Assembly: GCA_945905735.1 (NCBI GenBank)
Contig: CAMDQC010000009.1
Coordinates: forward strand, 1-64,000
DNA: 64,000 nt
Source: Prosthecobacter debontii
GTDB lineage: Bacteria; Verrucomicrobiota; Verrucomicrobiia; Chthoniobacterales; Chthoniobacteraceae
Direction of reading: 5' to 3'
Shown here in pieces: positions 46,197 through 55,950 of the stretch. Every line of letters begins with the position of its first letter. The first letter of the stretch is position 1. The position numbers and the translations under genes were made by a program. The notes below the pieces were generated by a model that was given only the letters and a program-made list of their open reading frames with translations, had not been told where the DNA came from and ran no database searches.

Positions 46197-47014
46197 TCGT
46201 CGCTTACCTCGGCCCGGACGGCAGTTTTTCTCATCTGCTCACGCGCCGTCGTTTTCCCGATGCAACGGACTTGCGTCCGTTTGCTGGAGTGCCTGACGTG
46301 TTTGAGTTTGTCCGCGCCACGCCCGGTGCGCTGGGCGTCGTGCCGATTGAGAATAGCTCGGGTGGGATGATCATGCCAACGGTGGACAGCCTGATGGAGC
46401 ATACGCAGTGCGTCTTCGTGCAGGAGCTTCTGCTCCTCGACGTGAAGCTCGCGCTGCTGGGCCGCGCGGGGCGTGTGCCGGAGATTGTGTATTCGCACGC
46501 GGTGCCGCTCCAGCACTCGGAGAAGTGGCTGAAGCGCACGTATCCCGCCGCCGCCGCCGTGGCCTCGAAGAGCACGAGCCACGCGGTGAAGCTCGCCGTG
46601 GACGACCGCACCGCCGCTGCCATCGCCCAGCGCGAACTCGCAGAGCCGAACGGGCTGGACGTGCTGCATTTTCCAATCGAGGAAGGCGTGCCGAACATCA
46701 CGCAGTTCTACGTCATCGGCCACGAGCGAGCGCACACCGGCGACTGCTCGGCCTACGTCGTCGCGCTGCCCAACAAGCCCGGCGCGCTCTACCGTTTCCT
46801 CGCGCCCTTTAATGAGCACGGCGTGAACCTCACGCGCATCCAGTCGAGGCCCATCTTTGGTAAGCCGAACGCGCATCTCTTCTTCATTGAGCTAACCGGC
46901 CACGAAGACGCGCCAAACGTCGCCGCCGCCATCGCCGCCGCGAGTAGCCCGGAAATCTCCGAGCGGATGGACAGCCTCGGCTCGTTCCCGGCAAAGCTAC
47001 GGTTCCAGTCGTGA
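46193..47014 (+). CDS. pheA: Prephenate dehydratase family protein with ACT domain
   Basis: A 273-residue protein. The dehydratase part has AYLGPDGSFSHLL at the start, GVVPIENSSGG in the middle and NITQFYVIG near 170. The ACT domain has NKPGALYRFLAPFNEHGVNL followed by TRIQSRP. Prephenate dehydratase makes phenylpyruvate in phenylalanine synthesis and is inhibited by Phe through the ACT ESRP motif. Here the usual TRF reads TQF and the usual ESRP reads QSRP, so activity and regulation may differ. It is coupled to rsfS by a four-base overlap and overlaps the next gene's GTG. Confidence 0.88.
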   Translation: MIVAYLGPDGSFSHLLTRRRFPDATDLRPFAGVPDVFEFVRATPGALGVVPIENSSGGMIMPTVDSLMEHTQCVFVQELLLLDVKLALLGRAGRVPEIVYSHAVPLQHSEKWLKRTYPAAAAVASKSTSHAVKLAVDDRTAAAIAQRELAEPNGLDVLHFPIEEGVPNITQFYVIGHERAHTGDCSAYVVALPNKPGALYRFLAPFNEHGVNLTRIQSRPIFGKPNAHLFFIELTGHEDAPNVAAAIAAASSPEISERMDSLGSFPAKLRFQS

Positions 47015-47379
47015 AAGCGATCGTTTGTTTCCTCGCTACGCTGCTCGCCACATCCGCCGCTGCGGACAAAAGAAACGTCGGCCCCGCGCTCCCGCAAAAA
47101 GCAGACGATAAAGACGACCCGCTCTCGCTGGAGAACCTCCTCGACCCCGGCAAGCCCGTCCCCGAAATCCTCCCCGCCCCCGACGCGCTACCTAATCCGC
47201 CGAGTAGCAAGAAAAGCAGCGCAAGCTCCGCAAAAGCCGAACTGATCGCCGCCGCAAACGATTACCGCCAAAAGACCGCCCTCTTTCGCAAAGGCAAGCT
47301 CTCCCGCGAAGCTCTCCGCGAATCCGCCCTCCAAGTGGCGCAAGCCGCGAAGACCTACCGCGCGGCGCTGCGACGGTGA
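47011..47379 (+). CDS. Small secreted Lys/Ala-rich protein
   Basis: A 122-residue protein starting at GTG, overlapping the pheA-like stop by four bases. It has a signal peptide (MKAIVCFLATLLATSAAA), a Pro/Asp/Lys-rich linker (30-65) and a helical C-terminus (ELIAAANDYRQKTALFRKGK). The four-base overlap makes it the last gene of the nadD-to-pheA run. Function unknown. Confidence 0.65.
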   Translation: MKAIVCFLATLLATSAAADKRNVGPALPQKADDKDDPLSLENLLDPGKPVPEILPAPDALPNPPSSKKSSASSAKAELIAAANDYRQKTALFRKGKLSREALRESALQVAQAAKTYRAALRR

Positions 47380-48645
47380 TTACCCGATATACGGAATCGT
47401 CAGCGGCCCCTGCGGCAGCACAGCGATGCGCAACGCGGGATTCGCGGCCACTCGTTCCCGGATAAGCGCCGTGATGTCGCGGCACGGAACGAGATGCGCA
47501 GCGCGGATCGTCGCATCGTCTAACTCGGCGTAAACGAGGACCTCCGCTCGGCGCTGTATGAGACTCTGGATTTGGCTCTGCCAACCCTCCGGCCAAGTAA
47601 AACCGGGCGTCTCCAGCTTCCGCAGCAATTCCTCACTGCTCCCGACGCTGCGCAAAAGTTGATCATGCGGGCTGTTGGTCGGCACGCCCTCGCAGCACTC
47701 CGCAGCGATGATCACCGTGCCGCCGTCCCTCACGATCAGGTCCGCCGCGCGCATTCCTTTCACCGCTTGGTAAAGATTCATATCCAGCGGATAGCCGCTG
47801 TTCGTCGTGATCACGATGTCGAACGCGTGCGACACTTTCTGCATCGCTCCGGCGCGCACAAATTCGATCCCCACCTTGTGCGCCGCAATGAGGTCGCCCG
47901 CAAATACACCCGTAATTTCCCGCCGCTCATTGAGCGCGAGGTTCACGAGAAACGACGGTCCGGCCCGCAGCGCGATGTCCCGCATTTCCTCCCAAATCGG
48001 ATTCCCCTCCGTGATGCCAAACGTGCTCCGCTCATCACCGATATTCGTCGCGCCATGATTGCTCATCACCGTGCGCAATGCCGCCACGCCGGGCATGATT
48101 CCCTTCGGCCCGCCGCTAAATCCCGCGAAGAAATGCGGCTCAATAAACCCCGTGATAATGCGCACATCCGCCTCCACCAAATGCCGGTTCAGCAAAGCAG
48201 GCACGCCACTTCGCGTGACGCCCAACTGCACCAATGCCGCATCATTCTCCGGCTCATGATTTACACACCGATAATTCGCCACCACCTCCCGCGTCAGCAT
48301 CCCCTCCAATTCCTCGCGTGTATTCGGGCGATGCGTCCCCAGCCCATTCAAAAGGATGATGTTTTCCCGACTCACCCCCGCGCCTTCGAGATACGCAAGA
48401 ATCCACGGAATGAGCCGATCATTCGGCGTCGCCCGTGTGATGTCCGTGTGGACGATCACAATCTTCGTGCCCGCAGAAATCTGCTTTCGCAAAGCAACCG
48501 CCGCCACCGGTTCATCCAGCGCCGCGACCACCGCCGCCCGCTCATCCGCCAGCCCAGCCATCGGTGAAGGCTCGATGATCGTCGTGCGGTCATCTGGGAG
48601 TTCTATGGCAAGGTGGCCGTGTCCGTAAGCGAGAGATACATTCAT
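47380..48645 (-). CDS. larA: LarA-family lactate racemase-like protein
   Basis: A 421-residue protein with the LarA/DUF2088 signature HTDITRATPNDRLIPWIL near the N-terminus, GTHRPNTREELEGMLT and FSGGPKGIMPGVA. LarA racemises D- and L-lactate with a nickel pincer cofactor made by LarB, LarC and LarE, none of which is in this window; family members act on several 2-hydroxyacids, so the substrate is not certain. Start chosen at MNVSLAYGHG (48645). It is convergent with and immediately abuts the small secreted protein gene. Confidence 0.9.
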   Translation of the reverse strand: MNVSLAYGHGHLAIELPDDRTTIIEPSPMAGLADERAAVVAALDEPVAAVALRKQISAGTKIVIVHTDITRATPNDRLIPWILAYLEGAGVSRENIILLNGLGTHRPNTREELEGMLTREVVANYRCVNHEPENDAALVQLGVTRSGVPALLNRHLVEADVRIITGFIEPHFFAGFSGGPKGIMPGVAALRTVMSNHGATNIGDERSTFGITEGNPIWEEMRDIALRAGPSFLVNLALNERREITGVFAGDLIAAHKVGIEFVRAGAMQKVSHAFDIVITTNSGYPLDMNLYQAVKGMRAADLIVRDGGTVIIAAECCEGVPTNSPHDQLLRSVGSSEELLRKLETPGFTWPEGWQSQIQSLIQRRAEVLVYAELDDATIRAAHLVPCRDITALIRERVAANPALRIAVLPQGPLTIPYIG

Positions 48646-48831
48646 ACAAGTCCGCGTTTCATTGTCGCAAAGCGCCCAGCTTGTCCACACCGACACCGAA
48701 AAGGTAGATGCTTCTACTGGATCTCACCTCACACCTACTCGCATTCCTCGACGTGCCCGAAGTCGCCGATGGCTGTAGAACGTGAGCCTAAAAGAGTGGG
48801 TATTCTCGGTCGAGAAAACCTCCGATCCACT

Positions 48832-51800
48832 TTACTGCTGAGGCGTGACGATCCGGTAGAAACGAGCGACTCCGGCGGTCGTGTCCGTGTGCTGGAATGC
48901 TGTGTCGCTGCCTTGCGCGGGCACGTCGATCAGCTCCAGCCAGGTCGCGTCGGCGAGCGCGTTTTTGTATTGGATGGTGTACGTTTTCCCGGCCTTCGAG
49001 GGGAAGGTGACGATAAAGCCGGGACCCGATGCTTTGACTACGCTGCTAATGAGGAAGCGGTCGGTGGCGTTGTTGGGCGCGGTGCCGGCGAGGTATTCGG
49101 CGAGGTTGCTTTGGCCATCGCCGTCGAGGTCACCAGCCGCGTCGTTCACGAATTTGTCGAGGCCGTTGGCGTCTTCGTACGTGTTCGGGATTCCGTCGCC
49201 GTCGTTGTCGAGAATCGCAGGTTCCCCGACGTTTTTCGCTCCGGCGGTGTGGGTGAAGCCTTCCCAATTTGCCGGGTCGTTGCCGATGGCGGTGCGGGCT
49301 TTGCGCTGGAGTGTCTCGCCGGTGCCGTCCGGCGTGACCGGCCACGGGGCGAAGTCGGTGTAGCTGACTTTGTCCACGTTCACGAACTCGCCCGGAATGA
49401 GCGTGGGTTTTGCGACCTCCACGTCGCCTTCGTCGTTCGCCAGCTTGGGTGAAAATGGGCCGTAAATCAGGACGCTGAGCGGCAGCGAATACGTGGCGCG
49501 AAAGGCGTTCAGCGAGGTCGTGTCGGTCGCGGGATTAAAGCCGACGACGAGGATGTAGTCGCCGGGGCGGAGCGTGGTGCCGTTGGCAAATGTGAAGTCG
49601 CTCGCGCCTTTCAAGCGCCAACCGGAGAGGTCCACTGCGGTCGTCGTTGGGTTGTGGAGCTCCACGAATTCATCGCGTGCATTATCCAACGGACCAGCGA
49701 GGTCGAGCGGGTGGTAGGCGAGTTCGTTGATGATGACGGGAATGACGAGCGAGGCGCTATTCACTGCGCCGGGCGTGCGGGCGACTTGCGGCCAAAACTC
49801 GGGCTTCCACGAGCCGATCGGATTGCCCGTGCGGACGCGGCCAAAGCTTACATTTTCCGCCGCGACGCCGAAACCGACTTGCGAGCGGTAGCCTGTTTCG
49901 TTGCCGCCGCTCGCGGCGGTGAGGACGATCTCGTCGCCGAGCGAACCGAGCAGGAACGGATTTGCGCCTGCATTGAACTGCGATTCGCTGAAGACGACAA
50001 AGCTGCCCGCGGCGACGTTTGTGCCGCCGGGGATTTGGAATTTTTGCCGCGCGGATTTGTCGTCGCTGAGCCACCAACCGGAGATGTCCACGGCGCTGCC
50101 GGTCGGGTTGTGCAGTTCGATGGAGTCTTCGAGCGGGAGAACGGAATTGGTCAGCGCTTCGTTCACGACGACGGCGCTTTCGAGCCAGTTGCTCGCCGCC
50201 TTCGACTCGGTGAGCGTGAAGTTCACAAGCGTGGCGGCGCCATCCGGCAGGCGTCCGCGGGAGACGTTTGCGCCGCCGCTGGTGATGGCGAGAGAGTCGA
50301 TGGTCACGGTGCCTGCGGTGTTCGAGAGCACGAGGTTGTCGCCACCTGCGCTGAGTTTGAAATTCGCGTGGTCAAATCCATCGTTGCTGCCGTCTGCGCG
50401 GAAGTCCGCAAAGCCCGTGCCCGCGATATAGCTGAGCGCGGGAATCTGCGTGATGCGCGGCGTGGCGGGTGTGTCGCTGAGCCACAGTCCGGCGATGCTC
50501 ACGGGCAGCGCGTCGCCATTATAAATCTCGAACCAATCGTCGCCGTGCGCAGGCTGCGCCATCCACTCGTTCACGCGCAACGTCGCGGTGGAACCAAGCG
50601 TCACAGCCACGCTGTTCGTCGCGGCGGGCGTCGGCAGAGTCAGCGTAAACGCGCCCGTTCCATCGCTCACGCGCCCGATGGTGAAGCCGCGCGCCTGCGG
50701 GCCAAATGGCACGTAGTCGCGGATGTTGTTCGCGCCTTGCGTGAGCAGCAAATTTTGCCCGCCCGCGCTGAGTCCGAATCCGGTGACATGCGTGCCGAGC
50801 GTGGCGTCGTTGTCAAAATACACGCGCAGATACGCACCGGCGGCGATGCTCGTGGTTGCGGGGAAAGTGTAGCGGCCCGGCACGAGGATGTCGTCCGTGA
50901 GGCCCCACCCGCTGATGTCCACCACAGCGCCGGTGACATTTTTCAGCTCCACCCAATCCGCGCCGCTCGCCGGGTTCGCGGCGATTTCGTTGATGGCGAT
51001 TTGATTGCCGAGCGACGGGATGGTCGCGGTGAGTTCAATGCCCATCATCACGTCGCTGCTTCCCGCGCCAGTCTGGTGGACTTGCACGGCGATTGTGTTC
51101 ACTCCCTGCACGAGAAACGGGCGCGGGTCCACCCACGCCCACGTGCCGGTGTTGGCGATGGCGCTTGCGATTTGCAGCGACGCTTCGCCCGGTCCCGCAG
51201 CGCCCGAAGTGAACTCGGCGGTCGTGTAGTTGGCCTGCTCGTTGAAGAAGTAGCGGTGGACTTTGTTGCCGTTGATCCAGATGACGCAGCCGTCGTCCAC
51301 GAGGTGCCGGAGTTGAATCGAGGTAATGCTCGCAGGTGCCGCATTTATCGTGAAGGTCTTGCGGAAAAGAACCGCGCGTCCTGCCGGCGAGAGTGTTCCC
51401 GGCGCAGGCAGTACAGTGCCTCCGGTGCCGGGCGTCGGAACGGGCTCGCCGCTTTGGATGAAGACGCCATTTCCGTTTGTCCACGCGCTGTCGTTAAACG
51501 CGGGCAGCGTCCACGAGTTGTCCGTGAACGCGGTGGTGTGGTTGTATTTCCACGAGTCCGTCCAGTTGATGAGCGTCTGGTTCGTCGGCTGTGCGCCGAA
51601 TACGAACGACGCCTCTGCGCTTCGCAGCGATGGATGTGCGCTCGCATCGGTGTACGTCACGCGCCAGAAATACGTTTCGCCGAAGGTCAGTTCGTTAAAC
51701 GGAATCGGGAGCGACGTGAGATTCGTCGTGCTCGTGATGGCGTATATGGGCGCGAAAAATGTGCCGGTCGCGCTGCGGATCTCCCAACGCGATGAAGCGT

Positions 51801-54800
51801 GTGCATTTCCGCCAGCGGTGTTGCCGCTCGTGTGTGTGTAGGTGCTCGCGGTGAGCGATGCAGGCGGGAGCGCGGTCGCTCCGCCGATGGGCGCATTGAG
51901 CGTGGGCAACGTCGGTCGGAAGAAGTCGCTGCCGTCCGCTGCGTGGCCGGTCTGCGTATTCACGCTTTGAAAGCGTGCGTTGATAAAAGTCGCGCCGATG
52001 AAATTGAAGTAGCTGTTCATCGCGCCGTTTTGGTCGCGATAGGTGAGCGTCTGGAGATTCGCGGCGGTGAGGAACGTGTTGTTCAGAATCCAGAGCCGGT
52101 TTTGATACTCGGTGCGGTAGGCTTTAAAGACGGAGTCTTTGAACCAGTTTGGCCCACGGAAATTATTGCCGGGGAATCCCGTCGGCAGGCCGTGTTCGCC
52201 GAGGTAAATCGAGGAGCCGCTGCCGGTGCTGTCGCCCGTGCCAAACATCCCGTCGAAATCCCACAGCATGTGATTCCAGCGCCCGTTCGCACGTTTCCAC
52301 AAGTAGTGATTTTGCGTCGTGTCGTCCCAAGGAGTCATCCAGTTCGCGAGGGCGAGCGAGTCCAGCACGGTGGGTAGATCGAGTTGGCCGTCGAGGTAGG
52401 TGCGGAGGTTGGTGATATTCGGAGCGGGCGCGGTGTGCGTGTCGCCGCGTGCGGTCCACATTCCTTCGATGAAATCCTTTATGGGCTTTGCGCCTTTCCA
52501 TCCGTTGTTTTGCAGCGCGTAAGTCCACTCGTAGCGTTGCAGTGCCGTCCACGGCCCGGCGGCTAGGAGCACGCGCTCGCTGCCGTGGCCGTAGGGGCCT
52601 TCGCCCGCGTCCTCGATGGTGCCGGTGCTTTTATAAAACTCGCCGTTCTCTTCCTTCACGCTGCCGGGGTTCAGGTCTTTGACTCGCTTGTGGTATTTGT
52701 CGAGCAGGTCGCCGTTGTATTCGCCCTGCTGAAGCCGCACCTGCACACCGTTTCCGTTGAGATACCAGTCCACCCAATTGATTTCCGACATCGGCAATCC
52801 GGCGTTGATATAAAGACCCTGCGACACGCTGAAGGAGTCGCTTTTGTCGGTGATGAAAAAGCTATCCGCACCATCGAAAAGCTGCGTGTCCGAGAAGCGC
52901 ATTTTGTAGGACTGCCGGCCTGCGTTGCGGTTGTAGCGGCTGCCGTGGTAGCGGATTTGCGCGTCGCGCACGGTGCCGTTGTGGATGTGAATGCAATGCA
53001 CGCTGCCGTTCCAAATTTGCGCCGTCGCTGCGACAAAAGGCTCGATGCGCGGCAGGCCATTGTTGCTGCCGTCGGTCACGCGCTTCGGGTTGCCGGTGAT
53101 GTTGTAATTCAGCGCAGCGACGCCGTTCAGTCCGTTGAACGCGCCGTTCGTAGAATCGCTGTTTGAAATGAACACGTCGTAAATCGCCGTCTTCGTCGTC
53201 GTGCGGACGGGCTGCACAAAATACGCCGCCCACGCCTCGCGCCCCGTGAGGCTGACGGGCACGATGGCCGCGTCGTCCGTGCGCGGGAACACTTGCTCCA
53301 CGCCGGTTCCACGGTTCGCTTTTACGCGCCAGCGGACGACGCTGCGGTCAGCCTGACCGGGGATCGTGGCGGTGAATTGATTATTGCCCAGCGCCGTCAT
53401 CGCGAGCGTCGAGCGCGGCTCGCTGTAGGCCGTCGCGCCGTCGATCACGTCGATGAAATACTCCACCTGCGGAACCGTGAGCCCCGCTGTCGTGGAAAAC
53501 TGCGCAGTCACACGCACTGCCTGCGTCGCACGAATCGTCGCGCTGTCATCGCTCGCCTGCACCGCGCTAAACGCCACGAGCACCGGCTTCGGCACAGCGA
53601 GCGAGACAGCGTTTGCCGCACCCGGCGTGGGTGCACTGCCGACCGGCGACGCGAGCCAGTTTGCAGGATCGTTGCCCTCCGCATTGGCGCTCACGCGCTG
53701 GAGCGAGCGGCCTTTGTATTGGTAAGTCGCGGAGTTCAGCAGTGTGAAATCATCGCCAGCTCCGAGTGCGTCCGCGCCGCTTGGCCACGGGAACTCGCGG
53801 TCGTAGCTCACGCTGTCCACCGTCGCGCCGGGAGCGTCTTTCAAAGCGACCGTCGTCCCGCCGTTTTTCAGCTCGCCCGTGTAAGGCCCGAGCACGCCCG
53901 TCAGCCCCGCATAAACCGCCTGCAAACGCGCCGGATTTTTTGCGATGACCACGTATCCGTTCGCCGCGATGGTCGTGCCGCCGGGGATGGTAAAGTCCAC
54001 CCCATTATCCAACCTCCAGCCCGCGATAGAAATCGGCGCAGCAGTCGAATTGCGCAGCTCGACAAACTCATGCTGCTCCTCCGTGAGCGTGACCGTCGGA
54101 TTCCCGTTCACATCGAACGCCGGAAGCTCCACCGGGTTGTAATGAATCTCGTTAATCAGCACCGAGCGCGTCACCGCCGCAGCAGTCGTAAACGTCTGCG
54201 AGGCCGATGCCCACACGGTCCCCGCCGCATTCGTCGCCTGTGCGCGGTAGAAGTATTGCGTGTTCGCCGGGAGACCCGCAAGCAGGTGAGCAAACGCGCC
54301 CGACTGAGTCCCCGCGAGCGTCACGTTCGACGCCCACGAGCCCGTGCCGCCATCCGTCGTGCCGTAGAAAAACTTCACCACCGGCGGGTCGTTGCCAATG
54401 CTCGTCACCGTCCCACGCATCGTCGCGGAAAAGCCGTTCACATCGGTCGCCGCGTCGGTCGTCAGCGCAGGCGGCGTTGCATTTGATGTGGTGAAAGTCG
54501 CCGTCGTCGCCGCCCAAGAACTACCCGCCGCGTGCGTCGCAAATGCGCGGAAAAAATACGGCGTATTCACCGCCAGCCCGGACAGCGTCGTCGTCGCCGA
54601 AGTCGTCACTGCACCGAGATTCACGCTGCTTGCCCACAAGCCCGCCGTCGTCCCGCCATCCGTCGTGCCGTAGTAAAGCGTGACGTTTGGCGTGAGCCCG
54701 CCAGTCGTCGTGATTTGCGCTCCGACCGTCGCGCCCGAGGCCACGACATTTGTCGCCGCGATGTTTGCAACCACCGGCGCACCATTCGCTGTTGTGAAAG

Positions 54801-55791
54801 AAATCGCAGGCAGCCCAAAACTATCGCCGCTCGCATTTTGCGCCCGCGCAATTGCGAAGTATTGCGTAGCCGGAAGCAGCCCGCTGATGCCCGTCGTGAA
54901 CGCCGAATTGCGCGTGCCGAGATTCACCGAGTTTGCCCAATTTGCAGGAACCGAACCGCCATTCGTGAGCCCGTAATACATCGTCACCGTCGGGTCCGGC
55001 GAACCCACCTGCAGAAACGAGCCACCAATCGTCGCCCCGCTCGAAGTGATGCCCGAAGCCGCCGCCGTCTGCACCAGCGGCGCATTCGGATTTGTCGTAG
55101 TCGCCGCCGCATAATGCGCCGCCACGCGACCCGCGTTCAGCGCCGTGCCGTAATACGCCACTTCGTCAATCTCCCCCGTGAACCAAAGCGCGTTGATGTT
55201 CGCACCGATGATGATGTCCGTATTCGCCGACATCGAGACCGCGTCCGCCGCCGAACTTCGCACGACGCCATCCACGTAAAGAGAGATGTTGTTTGACTCA
55301 CGAACGTACACGACATGATGCCACGCATTCGTCGTGGTGTTGAAGTTCGGAAGCGTCCCATTGTGCCAACCGCCGATGTCACCCGCGCCCGCACTGTTCG
55401 CAAAAATCCCGAAGTCTATGGAGTTCTTAAAATTGAACATGTCTCCGCGTCCCGTGACTGTTGTGCGGTACCACAACTCCACGGTGAAATTCCCCGCCCC
55501 AAGATTAAATGCCGCATCAAACGGCATCCGCACGCGAGCATTTGTGCCATTGAAAGTCACCGCCGTCCCGAGATTCGGAAACGCCGCCGTCGCGCCAAGC
55601 GTGCAGTTTTCGTAGATACCGTTCTGCGCCGTTCCCGCCGAATCCACCGCAGTCGTCCCCGTCGTTTCATCAAACGACCAAAACGCAATCGGTGAATCTG
55701 CGGAGACGGCGGAGTTATATGTCGCGTTGCCGGCCCGTAGAGCAAGGGCGAGAGCAAAGAATGCGAATATCCGGAGTATGTGTGTTTTCAT
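48832..55791 (-). CDS. Giant secreted LamG / LTD / CotH-kinase-like protein
   Basis: A protein of 2319 residues, start at MKTHILRIF with a signal peptide. A LamG/ConA domain (about 25-235) is followed by four Fn3-like repeats of the CxxATxxG pattern (about 240-560) and a lamin-tail domain. A CotH-type kinase domain (about 900-1280) has MLWDFDGMFGTGDSTG as its acidic loop. At least four more lamin-tail modules and a sandwich domain follow. The C-terminus repeats the layout of the other giant protein: TSP3-like calcium loops, FPSKAGKTYTIQYKN, and the end RFYRIVTPQQ. It is the last gene of the minus-strand VTC, DUF4956, pseudopilin run, about 160 bp after the pseudopilin, with a hairpin between. 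Domain limits are approximate. Confidence 0.9.
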   Translation of the reverse strand: MKTHILRIFAFFALALALRAGNATYNSAVSADSPIAFWSFDETTGTTAVDSAGTAQNGIYENCTLGATAAFPNLGTAVTFNGTNARVRMPFDAAFNLGAGNFTVELWYRTTVTGRGDMFNFKNSIDFGIFANSAGAGDIGGWHNGTLPNFNTTTNAWHHVVYVRESNNISLYVDGVVRSSAADAVSMSANTDIIIGANINALWFTGEIDEVAYYGTALNAGRVAAHYAAATTTNPNAPLVQTAAASGITSSGATIGGSFLQVGSPDPTVTMYYGLTNGGSVPANWANSVNLGTRNSAFTTGISGLLPATQYFAIARAQNASGDSFGLPAISFTTANGAPVVANIAATNVVASGATVGAQITTTGGLTPNVTLYYGTTDGGTTAGLWASSVNLGAVTTSATTTLSGLAVNTPYFFRAFATHAAGSSWAATTATFTTSNATPPALTTDAATDVNGFSATMRGTVTSIGNDPPVVKFFYGTTDGGTGSWASNVTLAGTQSGAFAHLLAGLPANTQYFYRAQATNAAGTVWASASQTFTTAAAVTRSVLINEIHYNPVELPAFDVNGNPTVTLTEEQHEFVELRNSTAAPISIAGWRLDNGVDFTIPGGTTIAANGYVVIAKNPARLQAVYAGLTGVLGPYTGELKNGGTTVALKDAPGATVDSVSYDREFPWPSGADALGAGDDFTLLNSATYQYKGRSLQRVSANAEGNDPANWLASPVGSAPTPGAANAVSLAVPKPVLVAFSAVQASDDSATIRATQAVRVTAQFSTTAGLTVPQVEYFIDVIDGATAYSEPRSTLAMTALGNNQFTATIPGQADRSVVRWRVKANRGTGVEQVFPRTDDAAIVPVSLTGREAWAAYFVQPVRTTTKTAIYDVFISNSDSTNGAFNGLNGVAALNYNITGNPKRVTDGSNNGLPRIEPFVAATAQIWNGSVHCIHIHNGTVRDAQIRYHGSRYNRNAGRQSYKMRFSDTQLFDGADSFFITDKSDSFSVSQGLYINAGLPMSEINWVDWYLNGNGVQVRLQQGEYNGDLLDKYHKRVKDLNPGSVKEENGEFYKSTGTIEDAGEGPYGHGSERVLLAAGPWTALQRYEWTYALQNNGWKGAKPIKDFIEGMWTARGDTHTAPAPNITNLRTYLDGQLDLPTVLDSLALANWMTPWDDTTQNHYLWKRANGRWNHMLWDFDGMFGTGDSTGSGSSIYLGEHGLPTGFPGNNFRGPNWFKDSVFKAYRTEYQNRLWILNNTFLTAANLQTLTYRDQNGAMNSYFNFIGATFINARFQSVNTQTGHAADGSDFFRPTLPTLNAPIGGATALPPASLTASTYTHTSGNTAGGNAHASSRWEIRSATGTFFAPIYAITSTTNLTSLPIPFNELTFGETYFWRVTYTDASAHPSLRSAEASFVFGAQPTNQTLINWTDSWKYNHTTAFTDNSWTLPAFNDSAWTNGNGVFIQSGEPVPTPGTGGTVLPAPGTLSPAGRAVLFRKTFTINAAPASITSIQLRHLVDDGCVIWINGNKVHRYFFNEQANYTTAEFTSGAAGPGEASLQIASAIANTGTWAWVDPRPFLVQGVNTIAVQVHQTGAGSSDVMMGIELTATIPSLGNQIAINEIAANPASGADWVELKNVTGAVVDISGWGLTDDILVPGRYTFPATTSIAAGAYLRVYFDNDATLGTHVTGFGLSAGGQNLLLTQGANNIRDYVPFGPQARGFTIGRVSDGTGAFTLTLPTPAATNSVAVTLGSTATLRVNEWMAQPAHGDDWFEIYNGDALPVSIAGLWLSDTPATPRITQIPALSYIAGTGFADFRADGSNDGFDHANFKLSAGGDNLVLSNTAGTVTIDSLAITSGGANVSRGRLPDGAATLVNFTLTESKAASNWLESAVVVNEALTNSVLPLEDSIELHNPTGSAVDISGWWLSDDKSARQKFQIPGGTNVAAGSFVVFSESQFNAGANPFLLGSLGDEIVLTAASGGNETGYRSQVGFGVAAENVSFGRVRTGNPIGSWKPEFWPQVARTPGAVNSASLVIPVIINELAYHPLDLAGPLDNARDEFVELHNPTTTAVDLSGWRLKGASDFTFANGTTLRPGDYILVVGFNPATDTTSLNAFRATYSLPLSVLIYGPFSPKLANDEGDVEVAKPTLIPGEFVNVDKVSYTDFAPWPVTPDGTGETLQRKARTAIGNDPANWEGFTHTAGAKNVGEPAILDNDGDGIPNTYEDANGLDKFVNDAAGDLDGDGQSNLAEYLAGTAPNNATDRFLISSVVKASGPGFIVTFPSKAGKTYTIQYKNALADATWLELIDVPAQGSDTAFQHTDTTAGVARFYRIVTPQQ

Positions 55792-55887
55792 GGCAAGGAG
55801 CAGAGCGGTGGGAGAGGGAGACAGTTCTTCACCACCCGGCATGCCTCAAGCTGATTTTTCGGATAAGGCATCCCATTTTTCGAAGGC

Positions 55888-55928
55888 AAAAAATCAGGGC
55901 GATCCGACATCTGTCGAATCGCCCTGAT
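55888..55928 (-). terminator. Terminator after the pseudopilin gene
   Basis: A stem ATCAGGGCGATCCGAC / GTCGAATCGCCCTGAT with one mismatch and a 4-base loop. On the minus strand it is followed by TTTTTT. It lies 22 bp after the pseudopilin stop, so the giant gene below probably needs its own promoter or readthrough. Confidence 0.85.
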
Positions 55929-55950
55929 GGGTGAGTTTTGTGAGTCAGCC

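Noticed and set aside
49654-51795. 713-codon plus-strand ORF antisense to the 2319-residue giant protein
   Set aside because: Same shadow effect of codon bias; no domain pattern or start signals.
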